DNA from: Undibacterium sp.
GTDB lineage: Bacteria > Pseudomonadota > Gammaproteobacteria > Burkholderiales > Burkholderiaceae_D
Assembly: GCA_030645915.1 (NCBI GenBank)
Contig: JAUSNO010000006.1
Span: forward strand, 39,106 to 103,105
DNA: 64,000 nucleotides
Direction of reading: 5' to 3'
Shown piece after piece: positions 18,193-26,897 of this stretch; position 1 is the stretch's first letter, and each line of letters starts with the position of its first letter. The notes beneath the pieces are model-generated. The model ran no database searches. It saw only the letters and a list, made by a program, of their open reading frames with translations, and was not told where the DNA came from. The position numbers were made by a program, and so were the translations under genes.

Positions 18193-19427
18193 TTGCTCGC
18201 CACCAGGATTTTTGCGCCGGCCTTGATTTTTTCTGAAGGCGACAATACCAGCTTGTCGCCTGATTTCAGGTCTGATTTTGCGTCGCCAGTGACTTCCATA
18301 TTGTCGCCTATCTTACGACCTAAAGTAACGCTGATCGCTTCCACGCTATCATCCTTGATGCGGAACACCAGCTTCTTGCCATCGCGTTCAATCACCGCTT
18401 TGGGATTGATGGCAAGCAAAGGTTTTTGATCCGCGTCGGTGACGGCCTGCGATAAAATCGTGACCTTGGCGCTCATCTCGGGCAGGATGCGCGGATCAAG
18501 TTTTTCAAAACGGATCTTGGTCATGACCGTGGCCTTGGCCCTGTCTACCGTAGGCACAATGCCGACGATGTTGCCGCGAAAACGGTTGTCGGGCAAGGCA
18601 TCGAGAGTGATCTCTACCGGCTGGCCTATCTTGGCCTTGGCCAGATTGCTTTCGGAGACATCCGCTTCCACTTCCAGTGTACTCATATCTGCCATGGTGA
18701 CGACTGCCCCCTGGCTGCCTGCGGCGCTGGAAAACGGCGTAATGATGTCACCGACATTGGCATTCTTTACCAGCACCACGCCATCAAACGGTGCGCGGAT
18801 TTCAGTGAAATCCTGATTCACCTGCTGTACCTTCAGTTGCGCCTGCGCCACAGCCACAGCAGCTTGGCTCAGTTTCACCGCCGCCCTGGCAGCATTGACG
18901 CGATTCGTTGCCGTATCCAGCGCTTGCGGCGAGACAAAGCCTTGCGCCTTCAGGCCCTGGGCGCGTTTGAATTCTGATTCTGCATTGATCAGTTCGACGT
19001 TCGCTTGCGCGACGCCTGCTTCGGCCTGACGTATGCCCGCCTGTGCCTGCGCCATCGCCGCTTGCACATCGCTGGCGTCGAGTCGTGCCAGCACATCACC
19101 TTGCTTGACCTGGCTGCCTTCACGCACGTTGAGCAGCACCAGTCGTCCGGTGGCCTTGCTCGCTACCGCTGCGCGCCTTTGCGCTACTACATAGCCCGAT
19201 GCCGTGAGCTGGGCATATTGCTGCGAAGGGTAGGTGGTAACGACCGAAGTTGCCTGCACTTCAAATTTCCCCGGGCGCAGCGTGAACGCGGCAATCGCCA
19301 ATAAGACGGCGCCGCCTATGATCCAGCGGGCCCAGCGGCGCGGCTTTCCAGCGTTGCCGGGCGTATTGTTGCTACGGTCAATTTTGAGTTGCTTCAGTGT
19401 GGATGGCGCGGGGGACGTGGTGGACAT
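18189..19427 (-). CDS. HlyD/RND-type periplasmic adaptor subunit
   Basis: The 412-residue membrane-fusion protein has one N-terminal transmembrane anchor (about 31-47), a split biotinyl-lipoyl domain (LTASGYVVAQRRAAVASKAT and FDGVVLVKNANVGDIITP), an alanine-rich alpha-helical hairpin (about 110-200) that would contact a TolC-like channel, and a C-terminal beta-barrel region. It is the first gene of the efflux operon. Upstream, 19428-19572 is AT-rich promoter space, then a 249-bp mobile element. Confidence 0.92.
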   Translation of the reverse strand: MSTTSPAPSTLKQLKIDRSNNTPGNAGKPRRWARWIIGGAVLLAIAAFTLRPGKFEVQATSVVTTYPSQQYAQLTASGYVVAQRRAAVASKATGRLVLLNVREGSQVKQGDVLARLDASDVQAAMAQAQAGIRQAEAGVAQANVELINAESEFKRAQGLKAQGFVSPQALDTATNRVNAARAAVKLSQAAVAVAQAQLKVQQVNQDFTEIRAPFDGVVLVKNANVGDIITPFSSAAGSQGAVVTMADMSTLEVEADVSESNLAKAKIGQPVEITLDALPDNRFRGNIVGIVPTVDRAKATVMTKIRFEKLDPRILPEMSAKVTILSQAVTDADQKPLLAINPKAVIERDGKKLVFRIKDDSVEAISVTLGRKIGDNMEVTGDAKSDLKSGDKLVLSPSEKIKAGAKILVASK

Positions 19428-19572
19428 GGAGTTTTAATCTCTGAAAGAATTACATTAAATTCACGATCGGATTTTACACCGGATCTTTGATTGGTTTGCA
19501 CTGCCTTGTACATTGCTGAACGCATAGTCGCTGAGTGTGAATGCGCGCAAGCAAGCGCATTTGTCGGATAAT

Positions 19573-19821
19573 CCTAGATTCCTTAGTTGGACAGGTTTGA
19601 GTGTGTGTTTTTCCGACTTTCTGGCAAGGCGCGACGACGAAGCAACCTTCACGTTGTTAGGAGGAGCAACGCAGTCCAGAGAGTCGGATGGCCGCCCCCG
19701 GAAAAACGTGCAATCGAACCTGTAGCGCGCTCACCCAAACGGTGAGCGCGTTGAATGCCATTATTTTCAAACCAATCAATCACTTATCGAAGCTAATGCG
19801 CGGTCAACTGAGGAATCTAGG
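19573..19821 (+). mobile_element. 249-bp MITE-like element, copy 1, with IS1380-type ends
   Basis: The ends are CCTAGATTCCTTAGTTG and CAACTGAGGAATCTAGG (17 bp, one mismatch), flanked by a 5-bp direct duplication ATAAT (19568-19572 and 19822-19826). CCTAGATTC ends and 5-bp AT-rich duplications are known for IS1380-family elements such as ISEcp1. No coding frame is present. Inside are a 12-bp stem (19613-19624 with 19676-19687), an apical CGTTG/CAACG hairpin whose loop holds TAGGAGGA, and a second hairpin CGCGCTCACC/GGTGAGCGCG. Copy 2 lies at 35185-35434 in the same orientation. Confidence 0.85.
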
Positions 19822-19832
19822 ATAATGATGAA

Positions 19833-20672
19833 ATGAAAGATCTCCTGCGCATCCACCAGTTAATAGTCTCTATGTCCCGAAAAAACTTTGCAAAAGAAAA
19901 ATCCGCCGCCACGCATCCTGAAGTCTCTATTTCTGAGTTCCGCGGCGTGCGCTCCCTGCATCTGACGACTGACCTCAGCGGCGATACCAGTTGCGCGCCC
20001 ATTCAGGGCTCAATGCGCATGGCTGTGCCGGATCAGATCGAGCTTGAATACGTGCAGCAGATGATGATGTGGATGCTGTTCAATGAGCATCCTGCACATG
20101 TGGTTCAGCTGGGCCTGGGGGCTGCGGCATTGACCAAATTTTGCCATGCACGTTTTCCGGATGCGAAGGTGACGGCGATCGATTTAAACCCGAATGTCAT
20201 TACCATGTGCCGGGAGCAATTCAAATTGCCGGAGGATGATGAGCGCTTGCAGGTCATCGAGATGGATGCGCTCGATTATGTACTGAGCTCCGCCAGACAC
20301 GGCAGCATTGATGTGCTGCAAGTGGATTTGTATGATGCTGAGGCGCAAGGGCCGGTGCTCGACACCCCTGAGTTTTATCAGGCTTGCGCCAATTGCCTGA
20401 CAGAAAACGGCATGATGACGGTGAATTTATTTTCCAACGAAGAAAACCGTCGTAAAAATATTGCGGCGATGGAGCTGGCGTTTGATGCTGTGGTGTGGTT
20501 GCCGGAAGTGCACGATGCCAATGTCGTGGCAATAGGCTTCAAGCGTTCGCCTGAGATCGATTTCGCAGATCTGTATCAACGCGCCGCCATTATCCGGGTG
20601 AATTACAAATTGCCCGCGCCCTACTGGGTCAACGGGCTTAAGGAGTGGATGACGGCTGGCGATGAAGAGTAA
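19833..20672 (+). CDS. spermidine-synthase-like SAM-binding protein
   Basis: The 279-residue protein has a class I methyltransferase/SpeE fold: glycine motif VQLGLGAAALTKFC, acidic AIDLNPNVI, VIEMDALDYV and LQVDLYDAEAQGP. The N-terminal beta-domain typical of spermidine synthases is reduced (SISEFRGVRSLHL). Proteins of this group are widespread in betaproteobacteria and their amine substrate is unproven. A start at 19872 (MSRKNFAKEK) is an alternative, because the first 13 residues are weakly supported. The gene begins 11 bp after the mobile element, so the insertion now forms its upstream region. Confidence 0.8.
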   Translation: MKDLLRIHQLIVSMSRKNFAKEKSAATHPEVSISEFRGVRSLHLTTDLSGDTSCAPIQGSMRMAVPDQIELEYVQQMMMWMLFNEHPAHVVQLGLGAAALTKFCHARFPDAKVTAIDLNPNVITMCREQFKLPEDDERLQVIEMDALDYVLSSARHGSIDVLQVDLYDAEAQGPVLDTPEFYQACANCLTENGMMTVNLFSNEENRRKNIAAMELAFDAVVWLPEVHDANVVAIGFKRSPEIDFADLYQRAAIIRVNYKLPAPYWVNGLKEWMTAGDEE

Positions 20673-20675
20673 ATC

Positions 20676-20942
20676 TTATGCGGTGATGTTGATCGTTGTG
20701 CCGGTAACCTCACCGCGAGTATTTACCACTGGCGGCGGTGGCGGCAAAGGTTTTTGCTGATTGTTGGCGTTTTCCACTTTAGGTGGTGGTGCGGCAGTTT
20801 TGGCCGGTTGCTGTACGGATTCTGCTGGTCTGACTTGTTCGCTTGCCTTGGCTGCGGCCGCTCTCTGGATCTCGCTGGTGCTGGCAGGTTTCGGTGCCTG
20901 GGCTGGCGGTGTGCTTGCGCCCTGAATTGCTGAGGTTGCCAT
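20676..20942 (-). CDS. small Pro/Ala-rich protein of unknown function
   Basis: The 88-residue protein is low-complexity (APKPAST, PAKTAAPPPK, KPLPPPPPV) and ends in RGEVTGTTINITA. I recall similar C-terminal tails in other betaproteobacterial small proteins but know no function. The ATG at 20942 has AAGGGTGAG upstream; a longer in-frame start at 20960 lacks one. It is convergent with the spermidine-synthase-like gene, with stop codons 3 bp apart. It has no signal peptide and is probably disordered. Confidence 0.65.
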   Translation of the reverse strand: MATSAIQGASTPPAQAPKPASTSEIQRAAAAKASEQVRPAESVQQPAKTAAPPPKVENANNQQKPLPPPPPVVNTRGEVTGTTINITA

Positions 20943-21172
20943 CTTTCTCACCCTTAACATGAGTTTGTGTACTTATCAGCATAGAAGACATGATGATTTT
21001 CTGCAAGTGGTGCTTTCGTCACTTGGATTTAATTTATACTCCCTCCCTGTATTTTTTAATGTCGCATGATTGGTGGGCGAAATGGTTTGGTTTTATTTAT
21101 AAAATGGGGGAGTATAGGTAATTTTTGGCGTTTGACTATCTTCCGCAAACGCATTGCAGAGGGGCATGGACG

Positions 21173-21214
21173 AAAAAAAACGCTGCCGATCAATAAGATC
21201 TGCAGCGTTTTTTG
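21173..21214. terminator. rho-independent terminator after efp
   Basis: The stem AAACGCTGC/GCAGCGTTT with a 15-nt loop is bounded by A8 and T6 runs, so it can work in both directions. It lies 35 bp beyond the efp stop. The rest of 20943-21172 is AT-rich and shows no gene. Confidence 0.85.
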
Positions 21215-21248
21215 TATCGTACGAAACTAGTTGCGTATTCGCTGCGTA

Positions 21249-21824
21249 TTAGTTGCGAACGACACGTTTATATTCGTTGGTACGAGTATCGATTTCAATC
21301 ATGTCGTCCTGGCTGACAAACAATGGCACCTGAACATTGTGGCAATGCGCTTCAACCGCATTTTCAATCTTGGCTTCTTTCAGGACGTTGCCTGAAGTAT
21401 TGCCTTTAACTGCAGGCTCAGAGTAAATGACTTGACGAACGATAGTCGTTGGCAATTCAACCGAAATGGCTTTGCCATCGTAAAAAATAGCTTCGCATTC
21501 CATGCCGTCTTTCAGGTAATGCAAGGCATCGCCCAAATTCTCTTCTTCAATTTCAAACTGTTCGTAGTCTGCATCCATGAATACAAACAGTGGATCAGCG
21601 AAATAAGAATAAGTGACAGGTTTTTTATCGAGTACGACTACTTCAAACTTGTCGTCACCACGGAAGACGTTTTCCGAAGGACTGTTGGTCAAAAGACTCT
21701 TCATCTTCCATTTGTAGGTGAAGCCAGTGCGGCTTGAGCCGTTGACATCAGAGCGCAGCACGATCATAGGCTTGCTATCGACCATAATAATATTGCCAAC
21801 ACGAATTTCTTTTGCAGGTTTCAT
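21249..21824 (-). CDS. efp: elongation factor P, arginine type
   Basis: The 191-residue protein has the three beta-barrel domains of EF-P. The tip of domain I reads GSSRTG, placing Arg at position 32, the residue that is mono-rhamnosylated in this EF-P subfamily. It relieves ribosome stalling at polyproline stretches; this window encodes several such substrates, for example TonB. The gene lies downstream of earP, the matching modification enzyme, on the same strand. The C-terminus ([20 protein letters not shown]) is canonical. Confidence 0.97.
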   Translation of the reverse strand: MKPAKEIRVGNIIMVDSKPMIVLRSDVNGSSRTGFTYKWKMKSLLTNSPSENVFRGDDKFEVVVLDKKPVTYSYFADPLFVFMDADYEQFEIEEENLGDALHYLKDGMECEAIFYDGKAISVELPTTIVRQVIYSEPAVKGNTSGNVLKEAKIENAVEAHCHNVQVPLFVSQDDMIEIDTRTNEYKRVVRN

Positions 21825-21963
21825 AGTAAATATACGTAAAAAGGTGGTTGCATAAAAATCATCGGTCGCCTACTGGTAAAAAACACCGCAAGCTCACGGT
21901 TGATTGAATTTTTAAATAGTGTAAAAATTAACCGCGTATTTTACCCCTAATTCGTGCCGTCTC

Positions 21964-23136
21964 CTAGCGCACTGTGTCGGCAAACTTCAGTAAATTAGAG
22001 GCTAAGTCGCCATTTGAGAGCAATTGACGCTGCCAGTTGATGGACATCAAGGAAATTCTTGGCATATCGGCTTGGAATTGTGTCCATGTTGCGTCCCAAT
22101 CAATAGTTTCAGTTTTCGCCCCATTCCAGGCCAGAGAAAACTCGTGCAAATTTTCTATTGTGGCCGCATAGCATTTTAAAAATGCATTCAATTTCTTGTG
22201 ATGCAAATTTTCGTCTTGCGGATAGATGTGCCAGATAAAAGGCTTGCCTGCCCACTGCGCGCGCACGAAGGAGTCTTCTCCGCGTACAAAATTGAGATCG
22301 CACGCCCATAGCAGCTTGTCGTAGTCGGGTTGCGGAACGAAGGGTAGGACGCGTACGGTCAGTGCGCCGCGGGTTGCGGCTGTTCCAGCCTTGGCATCTT
22401 GTCCCAGAAATGTTTGAACTGCATCAGCCGCAACGCCTTCGGGCACCAGGCAAGTAATCCCCGTATCACTAGCTTGCCATACCTCAAACAGCTTGGCGAC
22501 GGGTGCCTGCGGATAGCAAAATAAGGAAACCTTTAGCGCTGCCATTTCTGCCGGCGTGACGCCAAACCGGGCAAGAAAAGTCGCCATCGCAGACGGATCG
22601 GATTGAAATTGCCGGCGCTGTTGTTCCAATCCCGATTCCAGTAGCAAACCACCAGTATTATTGGTGAAGCCGGGAAAGAAAAAATATTTTGTCAGTGGCA
22701 ATCTCGGATGTGGCGAGGGCAGGGTATGGCAACCCTCCACCCATTCTTCTGCAGTAAGACCTTCCAGATTGAGCCACACCGGGCGTGGATTGCATTGAGC
22801 CATTGCGGTGATATAGCCGGGCGGGATGTCACAGGCAAAGAACTCGATTACGATATCGGCGACGTCAACTGCGGCAAACACACCGTCCTGATCGGGCCAA
22901 TGCCGCACCGTTAAGGCAGCAATCTGTTGCTCGTCGCGGTCAATGGCAACTTCGGGGCAAATTCGCTTAAAGCTAGGCAAATCGTCCACCCACAAAGTGA
23001 CGGCGACGCCATGTTCGTTTTCCAGCTGCCTTGCCAGGCGCCAGCAGATGCCGATGTCGCCGTAGTTATCGACGACTTTGCAGAAGATGGCGAGCGATCT
23101 TGTTTGATGCTTTGCTTGAGGTTTGTTTTGATGCAT
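21964..23136 (-). CDS. earP: EF-P arginine-32 rhamnosyltransferase
   Basis: The 390-residue GT-B-like protein starts with FCKVVDNYGDIGICWRLARQL, the EarP signature whose two aspartates are catalytic in characterised enzymes, and has the C-terminal nucleotide-sugar region FVRGEDSFVRAQWAGKPFIWHIYPQ. It transfers rhamnose from dTDP-rhamnose to Arg32 of EF-P. It lies directly upstream of efp (139-bp gap) and downstream of gloB (20-bp gap), all on one strand. No strong Shine-Dalgarno is visible before the ATG at 23136. Confidence 0.97.
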   Translation of the reverse strand: MHQNKPQAKHQTRSLAIFCKVVDNYGDIGICWRLARQLENEHGVAVTLWVDDLPSFKRICPEVAIDRDEQQIAALTVRHWPDQDGVFAAVDVADIVIEFFACDIPPGYITAMAQCNPRPVWLNLEGLTAEEWVEGCHTLPSPHPRLPLTKYFFFPGFTNNTGGLLLESGLEQQRRQFQSDPSAMATFLARFGVTPAEMAALKVSLFCYPQAPVAKLFEVWQASDTGITCLVPEGVAADAVQTFLGQDAKAGTAATRGALTVRVLPFVPQPDYDKLLWACDLNFVRGEDSFVRAQWAGKPFIWHIYPQDENLHHKKLNAFLKCYAATIENLHEFSLAWNGAKTETIDWDATWTQFQADMPRISLMSINWQRQLLSNGDLASNLLKFADTVR

Positions 23137-23156
23137 TTTTTAATTGTTCAAATGGT

Positions 23157-23942
23157 TTAGCGGTAATGATTTTTCCATTCGCGCAATGCGGCAAAATGAC
23201 TGACGTCATCTTTTGCCACAGGGATTTTTCCGCATGCAAGCAAGCGCGAAATAACTGCTGGTTCCCGGCTTCGTAGGAAGGGATTGGTCATCTTTTCCAA
23301 GCCGATCTGGCTTGGTACGGTAGGAATGTGTTGATCGCGCTTGTCTTGCTCTCGCTCGATGCGCGCCAGCAGCGCCTGATTCTCCGGTTCAACTTCTTTG
23401 GCAAAACGTAAATTGGACATCGTATATTCGTGCGCACAATACACCAAAGTATCATCAGGCAAGGCGGCAAGTTGATCGAGGGAATGCAGCATTTGCGCTG
23501 GTGACCCTTCAAACAAGCGCCCACAGCCTCCGGCAAATAAAGTGTCGCCGCAAAACAGCCATTGCTGACTTTCTGAAAAATAGGCGATATGACCCAGCGT
23601 ATGGCCTGGTACGGCGATGACATTCAAGGTGAGGTTGAGCTCAGGCAAGATCACATGATCACCCTGCGACAGAGGCCGGGTGACCGCCGCAATATGGTCA
23701 TTGGCGGGGCCATAGACTGGCACTTTGGTGCGCTTTAACAATTCAGGTACGCCTCCAATATGGTCAGCGTGGTGATGTGTCAGTAAAATAGCGGATAACA
23801 CCAGATTGTGCTTTGTTAATGCCGCCAGGATCGGTGTGGCGTCGCCCGGATCAACCACGACGGCATGTTGGCCGTCGTGGATGATCCAGAGATAGTTGTC
23901 GTCAAAGGCGGGGACAGTCAATATACTTAGGGCATTGTTCAT
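23157..23942 (-). CDS. gloB: hydroxyacylglutathione hydrolase (glyoxalase II)
   Basis: The 261-residue metallo-beta-lactamase-fold enzyme has the [10 protein letters not shown] metal motif, further ligands in GHTLGH and [13 protein letters not shown], and the C-terminal substrate region [14 protein letters not shown] ending in FLRSREP. It hydrolyses S-lactoylglutathione to D-lactate. The ATG at 23942 ([17 protein letters not shown]) matches the family start; an earlier ATG at 23984 would overlap the divergent methyltransferase gene. Confidence 0.95.
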   Translation of the reverse strand: MNNALSILTVPAFDDNYLWIIHDGQHAVVVDPGDATPILAALTKHNLVLSAILLTHHHADHIGGVPELLKRTKVPVYGPANDHIAAVTRPLSQGDHVILPELNLTLNVIAVPGHTLGHIAYFSESQQWLFCGDTLFAGGCGRLFEGSPAQMLHSLDQLAALPDDTLVYCAHEYTMSNLRFAKEVEPENQALLARIEREQDKRDQHIPTVPSQIGLEKMTNPFLRSREPAVISRLLACGKIPVAKDDVSHFAALREWKNHYR

Positions 23943-23975
23943 AGGCAAGGCAGAAGGGCTGAGAGGTAGATAGCG

Positions 23976-24752
23976 TTGAATCATCCCATTATAGACTTAG
24001 GTAGTTGGTTGGAGCAGCCTGCGGGCAGCTATATCCGTGCATGGGAGCAGGCTTTGCTGGACCAGCTTACGGCAGATATTTTTGGCTTTCATGCGCTGCA
24101 GATAGGTTTGCCGCAGATTGATGCTCTTGCCGCCAATCGCATGCCGCACAAGTGGCTGACCAACGATATCTTGCCACTTAAATTGAATCAGGCAGGGCAA
24201 GCGCAGATCGTGCTGGTGCATGATTTTGCTGAATTGCCGTTAGATTCGCAAAGTATTGATCTGGTGGTCTTGCCTCACGTACTTGAGTTTGCCGCCGAAC
24301 CACATCAAGTCCTGCGTGAAGTTGAACGCATCCTGATTCCTGAAGGACGCGTGATTATCAGCGGCTTTAACCGGGCAAGCCTGTGGGGCGCGAGGCAGCA
24401 GGCTGGGCGCCTGACTGGTCGCTACTATTTGCCAAAAGAAGGCGAGTTCATTAGCGCAGCGAGGATGAAGGATTGGCTGAAATTATTAAATATGGAAGTG
24501 AATCAGGCTGATTTTGGCTGTTATGTGCCGCCGTATGAAAGTGAAAAATGGTTGAGTCGTTTTTCCTTTATGGAAAAATGGGGGCAGCGGTGGTGGCCAG
24601 TTTTTGGTGCGGTATATATGGTACAGGCGATCAAGCGGGTTAAAGGTATGCACCTGATCGGCCCGGTATTGAAACACAAGCGATTACCCAGAGGACACGC
24701 AGTTCCTGTCGTTAATAAAATAAATAAACTAAGCAAAAAAGTAAATGAATAA
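23976..24752 (+). CDS. class I SAM-dependent methyltransferase
   Basis: The 258-residue protein belongs to the methyltransferase type 11 group found beside gloB and rnhA in many Burkholderiales. [42 protein letters not shown] covers motifs from the adenosyl pocket to motif III, followed by [15 protein letters not shown]. The usual glycine-rich loop I is not obvious, so cofactor binding may be altered. It overlaps the rnhA leader by a 2-bp gap, giving an apparent two-gene operon. The substrate is unknown. Confidence 0.85.
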   Translation: MNHPIIDLGSWLEQPAGSYIRAWEQALLDQLTADIFGFHALQIGLPQIDALAANRMPHKWLTNDILPLKLNQAGQAQIVLVHDFAELPLDSQSIDLVVLPHVLEFAAEPHQVLREVERILIPEGRVIISGFNRASLWGARQQAGRLTGRYYLPKEGEFISAARMKDWLKLLNMEVNQADFGCYVPPYESEKWLSRFSFMEKWGQRWWPVFGAVYMVQAIKRVKGMHLIGPVLKHKRLPRGHAVPVVNKINKLSKKVNE

Positions 24753-24754
24753 AA

Positions 24755-25189
24755 ATGGATAAGATAGAAATTTATACAGATGGCGCATGCAAGGGGAATC
24801 CAGGCATTGGTGGTTGGGGGGCAGTATTAATTGCGGGAGCAAAAAAGAAAGAGTTGTTCGGCGGTGAAAAGGAGACCACCAATAACCGCATGGAATTGAT
24901 GGCGGTGATACAGGCCTTGACCGTATTAAAACGGCCTTGTGAAATTGTCTTGCATACCGACAGTCAGTACGTATTGAAAGGCATTACCGAGTGGATAAAG
25001 GGCTGGAAAGCCAAAGGCTGGAAAACCGCAGCAAGGACACCGGTAAAGAACGTCGATTTATGGCAAGCGCTGGATCAGGCGCAGGCCGTGCATAAGATCG
25101 AATGGAAGTGGGTCAGGGGCCATACCGGTGACCCCGGCAACGAGCACGCAGATCAATTGGCCAATCGCGGTGTTGATTCGGTGATGTAG
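24755..25189 (+). CDS. rnhA: ribonuclease HI
   Basis: The 144-residue enzyme has the catalytic carboxylates D9 ([11 protein letters not shown]), E47 (NNRMEL), D69 (HTDSQYV) and the C-terminal D in NEHADQLAN, plus the basic handle [12 protein letters not shown]. It degrades RNA in RNA:DNA hybrids. The start follows two bases after the methyltransferase stop. It is convergent with the CatA-like gene, with only 4 bp between. Confidence 0.97.
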   Translation: MDKIEIYTDGACKGNPGIGGWGAVLIAGAKKKELFGGEKETTNNRMELMAVIQALTVLKRPCEIVLHTDSQYVLKGITEWIKGWKAKGWKTAARTPVKNVDLWQALDQAQAVHKIEWKWVRGHTGDPGNEHADQLANRGVDSVM

Positions 25190-25193
25190 GCGA

Positions 25194-25835
25194 TCAGGCC
25201 AGGGACTTCCCATTCAATAAATCTTCAAGTGTTTGCAAAAATTGATGCACGTGATAAGCATCGGCCAAGCCATGATGAACGTAGGTGGCGACTGGCATCA
25301 ATAGCTTTTCGTTCTGTTCGAGACATTTGCCGACCGAAATTTTTGGCACGCTGTCCTGCCGCTGAAAATGGCGTGCATGGGTTAGGCCGGTGAAGTTGAT
25401 CCAGGGCATGGCAGAGAAATGAATTACGTCATTGCGCACGCCGTTCTCCTTTAAGCCCAAGCCACTCGACGAGCGGACGGTTTCCATAGCTTGGCCTGTT
25501 TCCTTTGTAAAGACGGTGAAGTCCTCGTTGAATTTGATAGGGCAGAAGGCAAAGGTATGGTCGCTGCGGCCTACGGTAGCTGATGCGTGAATCGTGCTGT
25601 AATCGACGACCTGATCATCTTCAATACGGTAGCGCATGGCGTCGGTGAGGTTGACCGCTTTCATGACCTGATGCAAATAGAATAGAAAAAACGAAGTGTT
25701 TTGCCGTTTGCAATGCTGGTAGGCCCAGGTGCAGTCGAGATTGACGACCAGACCATGGTATGGCTCGTCGAATTGACAAAAAAACTCAAAATGTTCGCGC
25801 CTGTTCCAGGTGGCGAGATCAATTATTTTTTTCAT
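25194..25835 (-). CDS. CatA-like O-acetyltransferase
   Basis: The 213-residue protein matches type A chloramphenicol acetyltransferases along its length (EHFEFFCQFDEPYHGLVVNLD near the start). The catalytic histidine region reads VHHGLADAYHVHQFL where classical CATs have HHAVCDG, so the His pair and Asp are kept but the Gly is replaced by Ala. It may be a chromosomal acetyltransferase with another substrate; resistance should not be assumed. It has its own promoter space of 107 bp, which also contains the transaldolase terminator. Confidence 0.85.
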   Translation of the reverse strand: MKKIIDLATWNRREHFEFFCQFDEPYHGLVVNLDCTWAYQHCKRQNTSFFLFYLHQVMKAVNLTDAMRYRIEDDQVVDYSTIHASATVGRSDHTFAFCPIKFNEDFTVFTKETGQAMETVRSSSGLGLKENGVRNDVIHFSAMPWINFTGLTHARHFQRQDSVPKISVGKCLEQNEKLLMPVATYVHHGLADAYHVHQFLQTLEDLLNGKSLA

Positions 25836-25884
25836 GTGATGCGGTAATTTAGAAAAACAAGGAATTGGATAGTCTTAAAAAAAT

Positions 25885-25913
25885 AAAATAGGGGCGATAC
25901 GGCCCCTATTTTT
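25885..25913 (-). terminator. rho-independent terminator after transaldolase
   Basis: The stem AAAATAGGGGC/GCCCCTATTTT has a 6-nt loop and is followed on the minus strand by a run of T residues. It lies 30 bp beyond the transaldolase stop. Confidence 0.85.
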
Positions 25914-25942
25914 ATCAGTAACTTAGTTAGTTGAAACCGATC

Positions 25943-26881
25943 TTAACGCATTGCTGCAATTATTTGCTCCAGCTTGACGGTATCCGCACAGAACATGCGT
26001 ATGCCTTCGGATAATTTTTCTGTTGCCATGGCATCTTCATTTAACTGGAAGCGGAAGGTTTTTTCGTCCATGGAGATTTTTTGTATATCAGACGCCAGTG
26101 CCGCTTCTTTACTTAGCTTTTGTATGACGCTGGTGTTTGTATCGCTGAGTTTTTGCAGCAGATCAGGACTGATTGTCAAAAGATCGCAACCAGCCAATTC
26201 TAAAATTTGTGATGTGTTACGGAAACTTGCGCCCATGATCTCAGTCGGGTAGCCAAACTTGCGATAGTAGGTGTAAATCTTTTTCACCGACAATACGCCG
26301 GGATCATCTGCGCCATAAATCTCCTGGCCAGTTTGCTTTTTGTACCAGTCATAAATGCGACCAACGAAAGGCGAAATCAATTGCGCACCAGCTTCAGCGC
26401 AGGCAATGGCTTGCGGCAGGCAGAACAGCAAAGTCATGTTGCAGCGTATGCCTTCTTTTTCCAATACTTCTGCGGCACGTATGCCTTCCCAGGTCGATGC
26501 GATCTTGATCAGGATGCGTTCGCGCGAGATGCCTGCGGCTTCGTACAGCGCGATCAGGTGACGGCCTTTTGCGATGATGGCGGCGGTATCGAAAGACAGG
26601 CGTGCATCAGTTTCTGTCGAGACGCGGCCGGGCACGATCTCCAGTATTTTCTGACCAAAACTGACCAGCAGGTGATCGATAATTTCGTCTGTGGATTTGC
26701 CGGCATGTTGTTGCACGGCTTGCGCCAGCAATGGCTGATATTCCGCCTTCTGTACAGCCTTGAGGATCAGTGATGGATTGGTGGTGGCGTCGCGCGGCGT
26801 ATAGGCCTGCATGGATTGAAAATCGCCAGTATCGGCAACGACGGTAGTGAATTGCTTAAGTTGTTCTAGTTGATTCATCAT
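25943..26881 (-). CDS. tal: transaldolase
   Basis: The 312-residue TIM-barrel enzyme has the N-terminal [12 protein letters not shown] motif and the Schiff-base lysine in [12 protein letters not shown], as in TalB-type transaldolases of the pentose phosphate pathway. It exchanges a dihydroxyacetone unit between sugar phosphates. It follows selD by 16 bp on the same strand, so the two may be cotranscribed although functionally unrelated. Confidence 0.97.
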   Translation of the reverse strand: MMNQLEQLKQFTTVVADTGDFQSMQAYTPRDATTNPSLILKAVQKAEYQPLLAQAVQQHAGKSTDEIIDHLLVSFGQKILEIVPGRVSTETDARLSFDTAAIIAKGRHLIALYEAAGISRERILIKIASTWEGIRAAEVLEKEGIRCNMTLLFCLPQAIACAEAGAQLISPFVGRIYDWYKKQTGQEIYGADDPGVLSVKKIYTYYRKFGYPTEIMGASFRNTSQILELAGCDLLTISPDLLQKLSDTNTSVIQKLSKEAALASDIQKISMDEKTFRFQLNEDAMATEKLSEGIRMFCADTVKLEQIIAAMR

Positions 26882-26897
26882 AAATGTTCGCTAAAAA

